Positions 32,265 to 40,619 of a stretch of 64,000 bases of DNA are shown here, piece by piece (the first letter of the stretch is position 1; each line of letters begins with the position of its first letter). The translations under genes were made by a program, and so were the position numbers. The stretch is from Lentzea guizhouensis (GTDB lineage: Bacteria; Actinomycetota; Actinomycetes; Mycobacteriales; Pseudonocardiaceae), in NCBI RefSeq assembly GCF_001701025.1, contig NZ_CP016793.1, positions 992,001 to 1,056,000 on the forward strand, in the 5' to 3' direction. The notes beneath the pieces are model-generated. The model was not told the origin of the DNA. It saw nothing but the letters and a program-made list of their open reading frames with translations, and did no database searches.

Positions 32265-33054
32265 GCAGGTCCATGTTGATCATCCCGGCCGCCTGGGCGC
32301 CCTGGGCGGCGGCGACGATCACGATGGCCGCCGGGTCCCTGACGTTGCCCGCCGCGTAGACGCCGGGAACGCTGGTGCGGCCGAACTGGTCCGTGCGCAC
32401 GAACGGGCCGGCGATCGTCTCCTCGGTCTCCGCACCCAGCGCGAGCAGGTGCTCGTCACGCGGCTTGACCGGCGCGGAGTACACGAGCGCGTCGGCCAGG
32501 ATGCGTGCACCGTCCGAGATGACCGCGACCAGCCGGTCGTCGACGACCTCGATGCCGTCGACCGACTCGACGTGCGTGACGTCGGCGGACCACTGCCGCA
32601 CCAGCGCCACCTTCTTCTCCTCACCGAACACGACGAGCTTCTGGTCGCGCACCTCGTAGCCGTGGCAGTACGGGCAGCCGAAGACGTCCCGGCCCCAGCG
32701 CTCGCGCAGGTTCTCCGGCACCTCGTCGACCAGACCGGTCGCGAACAGCACGACCTTCGCGGTGACACGACCCGATTGCAGCTCCACGGCGAAACCGTCG
32801 TCGAGCCTCGTCACCGACCGCACCTCGTCCTGCACGATCTCGCCGCCGTAGCCCTCGACCTCGGCTCGGCCGTGCTTGAGCAGCTCCAACGGCGAGAAAC
32901 CGTCACGAGAGAGGTAGTTGTGCATGTGCGCAGCGGGCTGGTTGCGCGGTTCGCCGCTGTCGACGACCAGAACGCTGCGGCGCGCCCTGGTCAGCATCAG
33001 GGCGGCGCTCAGGCCGGCCGCTCCTCCACCGATGATCACCACTTCGTAGCTCAT
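32248..33054 (-). CDS. Thioredoxin-reductase-like FAD/NAD(P) oxidoreductase
   Basis: A 268-aa protein from ATG 33054. FAD site VVIIGGGAAGLSAAL at the N-terminus, redox-type CPYC in VFGCPYCHGYE near residue 128, and C-terminal FAD site SVPGVYAAGNV. It is shorter than classical TrxB (about 310), and the NADPH segment lacks a clear GxGxxA motif (LVVFGEEKKVALVRQW). It therefore fits the thioredoxin-reductase-like family found beside XRE-cupin regulators, which oxidise or reduce small-molecule dithiols or unknown partners. Divergent from the XRE-cupin gene. Confidence 0.88.
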   Translation of the reverse strand: MSYEVVIIGGGAAGLSAALMLTRARRSVLVVDSGEPRNQPAAHMHNYLSRDGFSPLELLKHGRAEVEGYGGEIVQDEVRSVTRLDDGFAVELQSGRVTAKVVLFATGLVDEVPENLRERWGRDVFGCPYCHGYEVRDQKLVVFGEEKKVALVRQWSADVTHVESVDGIEVVDDRLVAVISDGARILADALVYSAPVKPRDEHLLALGAETEETIAGPFVRTDQFGRTSVPGVYAAGNVRDPAAIVIVAAAQGAQAAGMINMDLLTPAG

Positions 33055-33104
33055 GACCCGATGCTGCGGTCGACAGTCCGGTTTCAGCAACGTATGTTGC
33101 CGGA

Positions 33105-33662
33105 ATGGCAACTCTGGGGAACCGGCTCGCCTCGCTGCGGGCCGAGCACGACCTGACGCTCGCCGAGCTGTCCGAGATGACGGGCATCTCGAAGTCGACG
33201 CTGTCCCGGCTGGAGACCGACCAGCGCAAGCCGACGCTGGAGCTGCTGCTGCCGTTGTCGCGCACCTACCAGGTCACGCTGGACGACCTGGTCGGCGCAC
33301 CGGACGTCGGCGACCCGCGGGTGCAGATGAAGCCGCGCCAGCTCGACCACGGCCGGGTCGGCATCCCACTGACCCGCTCGATCGGGCCACTGCAGGCGTG
33401 GAAGATGATCATCAGCGACGACCGGCCGCACGAGCCGCGGGTGCACGAGGGCTACGAGTGGTTCTACGTGTTGAGCGGGCGGGTCCGGCTGCGGCTGGGC
33501 GACCGGGAGGTCGTGCTGCGCGCCGGCGAGGTGGCGGAGTTCGACTGCCGCCAGCCGCACACCATCGGCAGCGCGGACGGCGAGCCGGCGGAGCTCATCA
33601 GCCTGTTCGGCAAGCAGGGCGAACGCATCCACACCCGCGCCGCGCCGCCGAAACGTGATTAG
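33105..33662 (+). CDS. XRE-family regulator with C-terminal cupin
   Basis: A 185-aa protein. The N-terminal HTH (NRLASLRAEHDLTLAELSEMTGISKSTLSRLETDQRKPTLELL) is followed by a cupin barrel at about residues 105-170 (HEGYEWFYVLSGRVRLRLGDREVVLRAGEVAEFDCRQPHTIGS) with the His and Glu residues of a metal or small-ligand site. It starts 51 bases from the divergent thioredoxin-reductase-like gene, the usual target of this regulator type. Known: HTH-cupin proteins sense small molecules. The ligand is not known. Confidence 0.9.
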   Translation: MATLGNRLASLRAEHDLTLAELSEMTGISKSTLSRLETDQRKPTLELLLPLSRTYQVTLDDLVGAPDVGDPRVQMKPRQLDHGRVGIPLTRSIGPLQAWKMIISDDRPHEPRVHEGYEWFYVLSGRVRLRLGDREVVLRAGEVAEFDCRQPHTIGSADGEPAELISLFGKQGERIHTRAAPPKRD

Positions 33663-33671
33663 CCTGGGGGC

Positions 33672-33941
33672 ATGTGCCGAAACATCCGGGTGCTCCACAA
33701 CTTCGAACCGCCGGCCACCTCCTCCGAGGTGCAGGCTGCCGCGTTGCAGTACGTGCGCAAGGTGAGCGGGGCGGCCAAGCCGTCGGCCGCGAACCAGGAG
33801 GCGTTCGACCGGGCCGTGGCGGCGGTGGCCGCTGCCACCCAAGAACTGCTCGACGCGCTGGTGACCGCCGCACCGCCGAAGGACCGTGAGGTCGAGGCGG
33901 CCAAGGCGAAGGCACGGGCAGCGGAGCGCTACGGGCGTTAA
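33672..33941 (+). CDS. DUF2277 family protein
   Basis: An 89-aa protein beginning MCRNIRVLHNFEPPATSSEV, the conserved start of DUF2277, followed by a helical Ala-rich body. It lies nine bases after the XRE-cupin stop and may be cotranscribed. The 3' end overlaps the next, convergent gene by four bases. Known: a short, widespread bacterial family of unknown function whose N-terminal Cys-Arg-Asn is invariant, hinting at metal or cofactor binding. Confidence 0.9.
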   Translation: MCRNIRVLHNFEPPATSSEVQAAALQYVRKVSGAAKPSAANQEAFDRAVAAVAAATQELLDALVTAAPPKDREVEAAKAKARAAERYGR

Positions 33942-34201
33942 CGACGGACGCGGGTGTCCAGGTACATGCAGATGAGCTTGGCCGCGACACCGGCGGAGCC
34001 GACGATGAACGCCTGGTCGGGGCCGAGCGTGAGGGCGATGGCCCAGAGCAGCAGCGCGATCAGCACGAGGATGACCGTCACCTGCAGCGCGTGCGGCCAC
34101 TGGACGGGGTGGACGACCCACCTCGTCAGCTGCCGGTCCTCGACGTCACCCGCTCTTTCGGGTGAACGCCCAGCGGACTCTGCCGCCTTCACCGCCATCA
34201 T
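33938..34201 (-). CDS. Small membrane protein, 87 aa
   Basis: An 87-aa protein with a hydrophilic N-terminal 35 residues, then two hydrophobic helices (ALQVTVILVLIALLLWAIALTLG and AFIVGSAGVAAKLICMYL) and a basic end (DTRVRR). Topology is probably N-in, C-in. No family recognised. It is convergent with DUF2277 and opens away from the 310-base gap to the 225-aa gene. Confidence 0.65.
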   Translation of the reverse strand: MMAVKAAESAGRSPERAGDVEDRQLTRWVVHPVQWPHALQVTVILVLIALLLWAIALTLGPDQAFIVGSAGVAAKLICMYLDTRVRR

Positions 34202-34513
34202 GCTCCCTCGCCGCGAAATCTCCTGTGGAACTCATTCTCTTCAGTTGATCTTCTACACAGGGTGACTTCCGCCTGTCATGCGGTGAGCGTTGCGTGAGCG
34301 TCGGCGAACGGCAGACGAACGGTCAGGCGGATGATCGGTTGCCGGTTCGTCACTGTCCGTTTACCGATTGAGGCCCAAAGCACCACCCTCAGTGCCACCT
34401 GATTGAGTGAACAAGCAACACTACGTAACCGATGGTCCGTTCGGAGCAGCACCGTTTTTGTCAGACCTCTCCGCTAACGTCAGGTGAAGAAGGCGGTACG
34501 AGGGGAGAAAGCG
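34202..34513. other. 312-base intergenic region, divergent promoters presumed
   Basis: Less GC-rich than its flanks, with short repeats (CGGTTCGTC, TGAGCG) and no ORF that looks coding. CTAACGT at 34474-34480 could contain a TAACGT -10 box for the downstream gene, whose ribosome site AGGGGAG is at 34501-34507. No RNA gene or riboswitch fold is recognised. Confidence 0.4.
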
Positions 34514-35191
34514 TTGCCGGACAACAACGTCAGCGTCACCGCACTGTCGTTCACCGAGTACGTCATGAGCGGCCAGCGTGGACGCATCAACATCGTGTCA
34601 GAGCAGCGGGGAATGTATCTGACCGACGACCCGAGGGTCTGCGGCTTCTACAACCCGATCCGCGACGCCATGCGCCGAGCGGTCAACTCCACCGAGCCCG
34701 AACTGGAGCTCAAGAAGGCGGTCATGGCCGCCAACCGCACCGGCCAGCCGCGGGCGTTCGAGGAGATCGCCGACGGCTTCCTGCCCTGGCTGGCGGCGTT
34801 CAAGGCCACCGGCGTGCCGGTGGAGGGCACCACCTACCGCGCCGGCGAGCTCACGTTGAAGGTGCGGCCCCACCTCGGGCTGCGGCGCAAGGACGGGTCG
34901 ACCCACGCGGTGCTCGTGCACACCAAGGAGGTGCCGCTGACCAGGGAGGCGGCCAACGTCGGCCTGCGGATCCTGCAGCACACCATCGCGGACACGCTGC
35001 CGGGCGCCACGCCGATGGTGCTCGACGTGCGGCGCGGCAAGGCGTACCAGATGCCGAAGCGCACGAACCTGGGGAAGCTGGACGTGCTGATCGCGGCGGA
35101 GGCGATGGGGTACGTGACGCACTGGAAGCTGTCGGGGCTGTTCGAGGCGATGCAGGACGGTCAGGCGGAAGCGGTCGGGAAGGTCGGTTAG
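34514..35191 (+). CDS. Hypothetical cytoplasmic protein, 225 aa
   Basis: TTG 34514, seven bases after AGGGGAG, gives MPDNNVSVTALSFTEYVMSG. The protein is mixed alpha/beta, with YRAGELTLKVRPHLGLRRKDG and VHTKEVPLTREAANVGLRIL segments, then a helical end. No membrane segment, signal or catalytic motif is seen, and I do not recognise the family. It resembles conserved hypotheticals of actinomycetes by its complete, well-formed frame. It stands alone between two intergenic gaps. Confidence 0.75.
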   Translation: MPDNNVSVTALSFTEYVMSGQRGRINIVSEQRGMYLTDDPRVCGFYNPIRDAMRRAVNSTEPELELKKAVMAANRTGQPRAFEEIADGFLPWLAAFKATGVPVEGTTYRAGELTLKVRPHLGLRRKDGSTHAVLVHTKEVPLTREAANVGLRILQHTIADTLPGATPMVLDVRRGKAYQMPKRTNLGKLDVLIAAEAMGYVTHWKLSGLFEAMQDGQAEAVGKVG

Positions 35192-35365
35192 CGGGGTGGC
35201 GCGGCCTGCGGGGGTGGGCCGCGCACCAGGGGGTGGCACGGACTCGCGGGGGCGGGTCGCGCGGGGTGACGCGGCCCGTCTGGGGGGGGTCGGGCCGTGT
35301 CGAACCTGGTCCGCTGTCGGCGGATTTGCTGGCACGTCCGTGCGAACTGAGGCAGTGTCAACGAC
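35192..35365. other. G-rich intergenic stretch
   Basis: The 174 bases are dominated by runs of G (GGGGG at several places and eight consecutive G at about 35,282-35,289) alternating with CGCGC. They could form G-quadruplex or hairpin structures near the start of the next gene. No coding frame or recognisable element is present. Confidence 0.4.
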
Positions 35366-36091
35366 ATGAGCACAACCGGCCTGGGGTTCAGCGGTGAGGT
35401 GGCGGACTTCTACGCGAGGTTCCGCCCCGGTTATCCGCCGCCGGTGGTCGACGCGCTGGTCGCCAAGCTCGGGCTCACCCGCGACCACGCCGTGCTCGAC
35501 CTCGGCTGCGGCACCGGGCAGCTCGCCGCGCCGTTGTCGCGGCACGTGCGGCGGGTGCTGGCGGTCGACCCGGAGCCGGACATGCTCGCGCACGCCCCGG
35601 CGTTGCCGAACGTCGAGTGGCACCTGGGTTCGGACGCGGACGTGCCGGACCTCGGGCCGTTCGAGGCGGTCGTGGTCGGGCAGGCGTTGCACTGGATGGA
35701 CCACGAGCGGTTGTTCCGCGAGGCGCGCACCGAGAAGTTCGCGATCATCGCGAACGGGACGCCGTTGTGGCGCCAGCACCCGGCGATCCGCAGGGTCCTC
35801 GAGGACTGGTTCCACCGGCCGATCACGGCCGACTGCGGTACGGATGCCGTTGCACGCCAACGGTATGCGGACGCGCTGAGCCGGGCGGGCTACCGGTCGC
35901 ACGAGTGGGCCATCGGGTACACGCACGAGCACACGATCGAAGAGCTCGCCGGCAGCCTGTTCTCCGCGATGTCGCCGAACACCCTGCCGAAGCCGCACGA
36001 ACGCCCGCTGTTCCAGGAGAAGCTGCACCGGGCGCTGCGCAGCGGCACCTACGTCGAGCCGGTCACCGTGACGGTGATCAGCACGTCTTGA
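35366..36091 (+). CDS. Class I SAM-dependent methyltransferase (Methyltransf_11 type)
   Basis: A 241-aa protein. Motif I VLDLGCGTGQLAAPL is at about residues 44-58, the acidic loop VLAVDPEPDML at 69, and VVVGQALHWMD near 110 corresponds to motif II. The FYARFRPGYPPPVVDAL start is typical of small-molecule methylases of this subfamily. The C-terminal part is a substrate-lid region. The substrate is unknown. It overlaps the convergent nuclease gene by 14 bases. Confidence 0.9.
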   Translation: MSTTGLGFSGEVADFYARFRPGYPPPVVDALVAKLGLTRDHAVLDLGCGTGQLAAPLSRHVRRVLAVDPEPDMLAHAPALPNVEWHLGSDADVPDLGPFEAVVVGQALHWMDHERLFREARTEKFAIIANGTPLWRQHPAIRRVLEDWFHRPITADCGTDAVARQRYADALSRAGYRSHEWAIGYTHEHTIEELAGSLFSAMSPNTLPKPHERPLFQEKLHRALRSGTYVEPVTVTVISTS

Positions 36092-36725
36092 GCATGGCCG
36101 CCAGCGCGTCGTGCTCGGGCTGGTCGACGGCGAGCTTGTAGCTGATCTTCACCGAGATCCAGTGCTGGGCGTAGGTGCACCAGTAGGTCTGCACCGGCGG
36201 CTTCCACTTCGCCGGGTCCTGATCGCCCTTGCCGCGGTTGGTCTTCGCGGTCACGGCGATCAGCTGGAGGCCGCCGAGGTCGTTGGCGAACGCCTTGCGC
36301 TGGTCGTCGGTCCACTTGTCCGCGCCGGAACGCCACGCTTCGGCCAGCGGCACGGTGTGGTCGATGTCGACCTCGGCGGCGTCCGTGACCACCACGTTGT
36401 CGTACGGGCTGTTCCACGATCCGGACGTCGCCTTGCAGTTCTCGTCCGACTTCACGTCCGCGCCCAGCCGCTGCAGCACGATCTCCCTGGTGTCACAGGA
36501 GTTGCCCTGCGATGCCCAGTGCGGGAACCGGTCGCGGCTGTAGCCGGCCATCTTGCCCTCCGGCGCGATCTGCAGCGCGCCGAGGTCGGCCGACCCGCCC
36601 GGAAGCGGAGCGGCGGTGGTCGTCGTGGGCGACTGGTCCTTGGACGACTGGAGTTCCGTCAGATACCAGCCCAGTGCCACGAGCAGCACGAAGACGACAA
36701 GTGACGTCACCGCAGCGCGATTCAT
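36078..36725 (-). CDS. Secreted HNH-family (DUF1524) nuclease
   Basis: A 215-aa protein with an N-terminal hydrophobic signal anchor (AVTSLVVFVLLVALGWYL) and a Thr/Pro linker. Around residue 118, DIDHTVPLAEAWRSGA carries the DHxxP-type HNH/beta-beta-alpha metal motif of the DUF1524 family, followed by RKAFANDLGGLQLIAVTAKTNRGKG with the conserved Asn. Cys pairs suggest disulphides outside the cell. Known: related secreted proteins of actinomycetes are extracellular DNases. Likely nutrient scavenging or competition. Confidence 0.87.
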   Translation of the reverse strand: MNRAAVTSLVVFVLLVALGWYLTELQSSKDQSPTTTTAAPLPGGSADLGALQIAPEGKMAGYSRDRFPHWASQGNSCDTREIVLQRLGADVKSDENCKATSGSWNSPYDNVVVTDAAEVDIDHTVPLAEAWRSGADKWTDDQRKAFANDLGGLQLIAVTAKTNRGKGDQDPAKWKPPVQTYWCTYAQHWISVKISYKLAVDQPEHDALAAMLKTC

Positions 36726-36750
36726 GGGGCCAATGATCGACCATCCTGAT

Positions 36751-36774
36751 CACGGGCCGGTCACCCGGCCCGTG
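36751..36774 (-). terminator. Terminator hairpin of the formyltransferase gene
   Basis: CACGGGCCGG at 36751-36760 pairs perfectly with CCGGCCCGTG at 36765-36774 over a four-base loop, 23 bases beyond the formyltransferase stop. There is no long U tract. Confidence 0.75.
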
Positions 36775-36796
36775 AACAGCGTCGAATTCGTCGAAT

Positions 36797-37744
36797 TCAC
36801 GGACGCGAGGTCAGGTACCCGCCCATCGTCTTGAAGTACTCCTGCGCCTTGAGCTCGGTGCCGTCGGCGGTGCGGACCTTCTTGACCAGCAACGCTTTGC
36901 TGCGGCCACGACGGGCCTCGGCGCCGGCGACGACCGCCACGCCGTCACCCTCGCGGTAGAAGATCCGGCCGGGCGTGCCGCCGTAGACCTCCGCGGAGAC
37001 GTCGGCCTCGACGATCTCCAGGCGCTGGCCGCGGTGGAAGCAGAACGCGCTCGGGTACGGCGCGCACTGGGCCCGCACCAGCCGGTCGAGCTCCTCCGCG
37101 GTCCAGGTGAAGTCGATCCGCAGGTCCTCCTCGGCGCGCTTGTGGAAGAACGACGCCTGCGACCGGTCCTGCTTGGTGAAGTCCGTGCGGCCGGACGCGA
37201 TCTCGGCCAGGCCGTCGACCGTGATCGGCCCGAAGAGCTCCAGCGTCTTCTGGAACAGGTCGGCGGCGGTGTCGCGCGGGCCGACCGGGACGGAGCGCTG
37301 CAGCACGATGTCGCCGGCGTCGAGCGTGTCGTCCATCATGTGCGCGGTCACGCCGACCTCCTTCTCGTCGTTGATCAGAGCCCAGATCAACGGGGAGAAG
37401 CCCGCGTACTTCGGCAGCAGCGAGTCGTGCACGTTCAACGTGCCGCGCTTGGGCAGCGCGAAGACCTGCGGCGGGATCCACGTCCGCCAGTTGCAGGCGA
37501 CGATCACGTCGGGGTCGGCCGCCTTGAGCGCGTCGAGCAGCTCCTGGTCCTCCGGCCGTTCGCGGATGAGCACCTCGACGCCGTTCTCACGGGCCAGGTC
37601 CTCGACCGAGTCGCTCCAGACCTTCTCGTACGCACCCTCACCCTTGGGGTGGGTCACCACCAGGACGACCTCGTGCTCAGATGCCAAGAGTGCCTGCAGG
37701 GTGCGATGACCCCAGGTCTGGAACCCGAACATGACGACCCTCAT
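36797..37744 (-). CDS. Formyltransferase for N5-hydroxyornithine (Fmt-like), siderophore pathway
   Basis: A 315-aa protein with GAGGAGG before ATG 37744. It matches the Fmt fold: MRVVMFGFQTWGHRTLQALL, the formyl-folate site VACNWRTWIPPQVF, LNVHDSLLPKYAGFSPL with the catalytic His, and MMDDTLDAGDIVLQ with the Asp. A C-terminal Fmt-type domain follows. It is divergent from an ornithine N5-monooxygenase under iron boxes, so it probably formylates N5-hydroxyornithine with 10-formyl-tetrahydrofolate, as in coelichelin-type siderophores, rather than Met-tRNA. The gene context decides this call. Confidence 0.85.
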   Translation of the reverse strand: MRVVMFGFQTWGHRTLQALLASEHEVVLVVTHPKGEGAYEKVWSDSVEDLARENGVEVLIRERPEDQELLDALKAADPDVIVACNWRTWIPPQVFALPKRGTLNVHDSLLPKYAGFSPLIWALINDEKEVGVTAHMMDDTLDAGDIVLQRSVPVGPRDTAADLFQKTLELFGPITVDGLAEIASGRTDFTKQDRSQASFFHKRAEEDLRIDFTWTAEELDRLVRAQCAPYPSAFCFHRGQRLEIVEADVSAEVYGGTPGRIFYREGDGVAVVAGAEARRGRSKALLVKKVRTADGTELKAQEYFKTMGGYLTSRP

Positions 37745-37777
37745 GGGGGTGTCCTCCTCAACATCGGTGGGATACGG

Positions 37778-37793
37778 TCAGGCTAACCTAACG
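37778..37793. promoter_or_regulatory. IdeR/DmdR-type iron box 1 (formyltransferase side)
   Basis: TCAGGCTAACCTAACG contains AGGCTAACCTAA, matching the right 12 bases of the 19-bp iron-box consensus of actinobacterial DtxR-family repressors. It lies about 35 bases upstream of the formyltransferase start. Confidence 0.75.
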
Positions 37794-37799
37794 AACCGC

Positions 37800-37836
37800 T
37801 TGCAGATAAGCTTAGGCTGCCCTAAGTTGATTGCTC
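37800..37836 (+). promoter_or_regulatory. Promoter with embedded iron box 2 (monooxygenase side)
   Basis: TTGCAG (37800-37805), a 17-base spacer and TAAGTT (37823-37828) form a -35/-10 pair. The palindrome CTTAGG-CTGC-CCTAAG (37811-37826) sits between and over them, so an iron-loaded DtxR-type repressor would block polymerase. Transcription would start about at GTG 37837, a leaderless message. Confidence 0.75.
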
Positions 37837-39087
37837 GTGCACCCCATCTACGACGTCGTCGGCATCGGGTTCGGGCCTTCCAACCTGGCGCTCGCCATCG
37901 CTCTGACCGAGCACAACGAGCAGGCCGGAACCCCTGTCACCGCGGTGTTCCTGGAACGTCAGCAGGCGTTCGGCTGGCATCGCGGCATGCTGCTGGACGA
38001 CGCCACGATGCAGGTGTCCTTCCTCAAAGACCTCGTGACCATGCGGAACCCGACCAGCCGCTTCTCGTTCCTGTGCTACCTGCAGGACCGCGGCCGGCTC
38101 GTCGACTTCGTCAACCACAAGAACCTGTTCCCGCTGCGCGTCGAGTTCCACGACTACTTCGAGTGGGCCGCGGCGCAGGTCGACGACATGGTCACCTACA
38201 ACGCGGAAGTCGTTGGCGTGACGGCGGTCGAGGACGACCTGTTCGAGGTGACGACCGCGACCGGTGACGTCTGCCGCGCCCGCAACCTGATCTTCGCCAC
38301 CGGCCTGCGCCCGACCGTGCCCGAGGGCGTCGCGCTGTCGGACCGGGTGTGGCACAACAGCGAGTTCCTGCACCGGATCGGTGAGCTGAAGGACCCGAAG
38401 CGCTGCGTCGTCGTGGGTGCCGGCCAGAGCGCCGCGGAGGCCGTGGCCTACCTGCACCGCGAGTTCCCCGGCGCCGAGGTGTGCTCGGTGTTCTCCCGCT
38501 ACGGCTACAGCCCGGCCGACGACAGCTCGTTCGCGAACCGGATCTTCGACCCGGAGGCCGTCGACCACTACTACGACGCGCCGGACGCGGTGAAGCAGCG
38601 GTTGATGGACTACCACCGCAACACCAACTACTCCGTGGTCGACGTCGACCTCATCGCGCAGCTCTACCGGACGACCTACCAGGAGAAGGTCCTCGGCACC
38701 GAGCGGCTCAAGATGATGAAGATGACCAGGCTCGTGGCCGTCGAGGAGTCCGCGACCGGCGCGCGTGCGGTGATCCAGTCGCTCGTGACCGGCGAGCAGG
38801 AGTTCCTCGACACCGACCTGGTGCTGCTCGCGACCGGTTACGACGAGGCGGCGCCCGCGCTGGGCTCGCTCGACGCGGCGTGCGCACGGGACGCGCAGGG
38901 CCGCCTCATCGTGGGCCGGGACTACCGCGTGCGGTCGTCGTTGCGCGGCGGCATCTACGTCCAGGGCGGCACCGAGCACTCGCACGGCATCACGTCCTCG
39001 CTGCTGTCCAACGTCGCGGTGCGCTCAGGTGAGATCCTGGCTTCCGTGTTGACCAACACTCCTGTGCCGGTCCTCGCGACGGCGTGA
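37837..39087 (+). CDS. L-ornithine N5-monooxygenase (SidA/PvdA/IucD family), siderophore pathway
   Basis: A 416-aa protein (418 from TTG 37831). FAD site VVGIGFGPSNLALAIAL at the N-terminus, substrate region LLDDATMQVSFLKDLVTMRNP, NADPH site CVVVGAGQSAAEAVAYL near residue 190, and ATGYDE near 337 are hallmarks of flavin N-hydroxylating monooxygenases. The DLV-MRNPTS region fits ornithine rather than lysine enzymes. It makes N5-hydroxyornithine for hydroxamate siderophores with the divergent formyltransferase. I prefer GTG 37837 because it coincides with the predicted transcription start. No NRPS or exporter is in view. Confidence 0.92.
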   Translation: MHPIYDVVGIGFGPSNLALAIALTEHNEQAGTPVTAVFLERQQAFGWHRGMLLDDATMQVSFLKDLVTMRNPTSRFSFLCYLQDRGRLVDFVNHKNLFPLRVEFHDYFEWAAAQVDDMVTYNAEVVGVTAVEDDLFEVTTATGDVCRARNLIFATGLRPTVPEGVALSDRVWHNSEFLHRIGELKDPKRCVVVGAGQSAAEAVAYLHREFPGAEVCSVFSRYGYSPADDSSFANRIFDPEAVDHYYDAPDAVKQRLMDYHRNTNYSVVDVDLIAQLYRTTYQEKVLGTERLKMMKMTRLVAVEESATGARAVIQSLVTGEQEFLDTDLVLLATGYDEAAPALGSLDAACARDAQGRLIVGRDYRVRSSLRGGIYVQGGTEHSHGITSSLLSNVAVRSGEILASVLTNTPVPVLATA

Positions 39088-40619
39088 AACTCGACCTGAA
39101 ACTGGCGGGCTGCCGGGCCCTCACCATGGACCCGGCCCGCCCCGCCGCGCACACGATCGGCATCTGGCAGGGCCGCATCGCCGGGCTGGACGAGCAGGTC
39201 GCGGACCTGCCGGCGGCCGAGACCGCCGACCTCGGTGGCGCCGTGGTGCTGCCGGGGTTCATCGACGCGCACACGCACCTGGCGTGGAACGGCAGGCGCA
39301 CCATCGACGTGACCGGGCTGGACACGGTCGCCCTCGTGCAGCACGCGTTGGCCAACGCGCCCGGCACGGCGTGGATCGAGGCGTCCGGGTACGACCGGCG
39401 GATCATGGACCGGCCGCTGACGGCGGCCGACCTCGACGCCATCAGCGGTGTCCGGCCGGTGTACGTGGCCGACCTGTCCGGGCACGCGTGCGTGGTGAAC
39501 TCGGTGGTGCTGCGGCAGCTCCCCGGCATCACCAGCGACGGCTGGCTGACCGAGAACGAGCAGCTGGCGGCACGCACGTTGCGGTTGCCCTACTCGATCG
39601 AGGAGATCGTCGCCGAGCTGCGCCGCAGCGCCGACCAGGCGCTGGCGCAGGGCGTGACGATGTGCGCGGAGGCGGGCATCGGCGCCGGGCTGATCGCGTC
39701 GAGCCCGCTGGAGGCCGCCGCGTACCAACGCGCGCGGCTGCCGATCCGCATGCAGCTCATGGTGTCCGCGTACGTCTTGCACGACGTGGCCGCGGATCCG
39801 GCTGATGGCATCGCACGGGCGATCGACCTCGGTCTGCACACGGGGTTCGGCGACGACATGGTGTCGTTGGGCGCCATGAAGCTGTGGACCGACGGCGGCA
39901 TGATCGCGCGCACGGCCGCGTTGTCCGAGCCGTACGCCGGCACGGAGAACGTGGGGCAGCTCGCCGAGTCCGAGGAGTTCATGCGGGCGGCGATCATCGA
40001 CGGGCACAACGCCGGGTGGCAGCTCGCGATCCACGCGATCGGCGACCGCGCGATCGACTTCACCCTCGACGCGGTGGCGCGGGCGCAGTCGGCCCGGCCG
40101 CGTGCGGACGCCCGGCACCGGATCGAGCACTGCGGCCTGGTGCGGCCGGAGCAACTCGAACGGATCGCCGCCCTCGGGATGGTTCCCGTCGTCCAGCCGA
40201 CGTTCCTGTGGGCGTACGGCGACGACTACAGCGAGATCATGGGACCGCGGCGGGCACCCTGGATGTACCGCGGGCGGTCGTTCCTCGACCACGGCATCAC
40301 CGTGGCGGGCAGCTCGGACCGGCCGGTCGCGGACGGAGCACCGTTGCGCGCCATCGAGTTCATGGTGCGGCGGCGGTCGTCGAGCGGCCGCGCGGTCGGG
40401 CCGGACGAGGCGATCACCGTCGAGGAGGCGATCCGCGCGTACACGCTCGGCAGCGCCTACGCGTGCCGCAAGGAACACGTGCTCGGCAGCATCACGCCGG
40501 GCAAGCTCGCGGACCTCGTCGTGCTCGGCGACGACCCGCGCACCAGCGACGCGATCGCCGACATCCCGGTGCTGGCCACGATGGTCGGCGGCACGCTCAT
40601 GCCTCAGCGATCCGCTTGA
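39084..40619 (+). CDS. YtcJ-type amidohydrolase coupled to the siderophore monooxygenase
   Basis: A 511-aa protein from GTG 39084, overlapping the monooxygenase stop by four bases (GTGA). Amidohydrolase signatures: GFIDAHTHLAWNG with the metal-binding HxH, MKLWTDGGMIARTA, AIHAIGDRAID with a metal-ligand His, HRIEHCGLV with another His, and GSSDRPVADGAP with the catalytic Asp. The C-terminal strand region (GSITPGKLADLVVLGDDP) closes the composite domain. Coupling to an iron-regulated gene suggests co-expression under iron starvation, perhaps hydrolysing a siderophore or amide by-product; that role is inference. Confidence 0.9.
   Translation: MKLDLKLAGCRALTMDPARPAAHTIGIWQGRIAGLDEQVADLPAAETADLGGAVVLPGFIDAHTHLAWNGRRTIDVTGLDTVALVQHALANAPGTAWIEASGYDRRIMDRPLTAADLDAISGVRPVYVADLSGHACVVNSVVLRQLPGITSDGWLTENEQLAARTLRLPYSIEEIVAELRRSADQALAQGVTMCAEAGIGAGLIASSPLEAAAYQRARLPIRMQLMVSAYVLHDVAADPADGIARAIDLGLHTGFGDDMVSLGAMKLWTDGGMIARTAALSEPYAGTENVGQLAESEEFMRAAIIDGHNAGWQLAIHAIGDRAIDFTLDAVARAQSARPRADARHRIEHCGLVRPEQLERIAALGMVPVVQPTFLWAYGDDYSEIMGPRRAPWMYRGRSFLDHGITVAGSSDRPVADGAPLRAIEFMVRRRSSSGRAVGPDEAITVEEAIRAYTLGSAYACRKEHVLGSITPGKLADLVVLGDDPRTSDAIADIPVLATMVGGTLMPQRSA

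Noticed and set aside
35205..35335. G-run region as a repeat array or CRISPR-like feature
   Set aside because: The G runs have no constant unit or spacing, and no cas gene is in the window. I saw no CRISPR array anywhere.
36778..36798. Short tandem repeat GTCGAATTC twice
   Set aside because: Only two adjacent copies of nine bases beside a terminator; too little to call a repeat element or operator.
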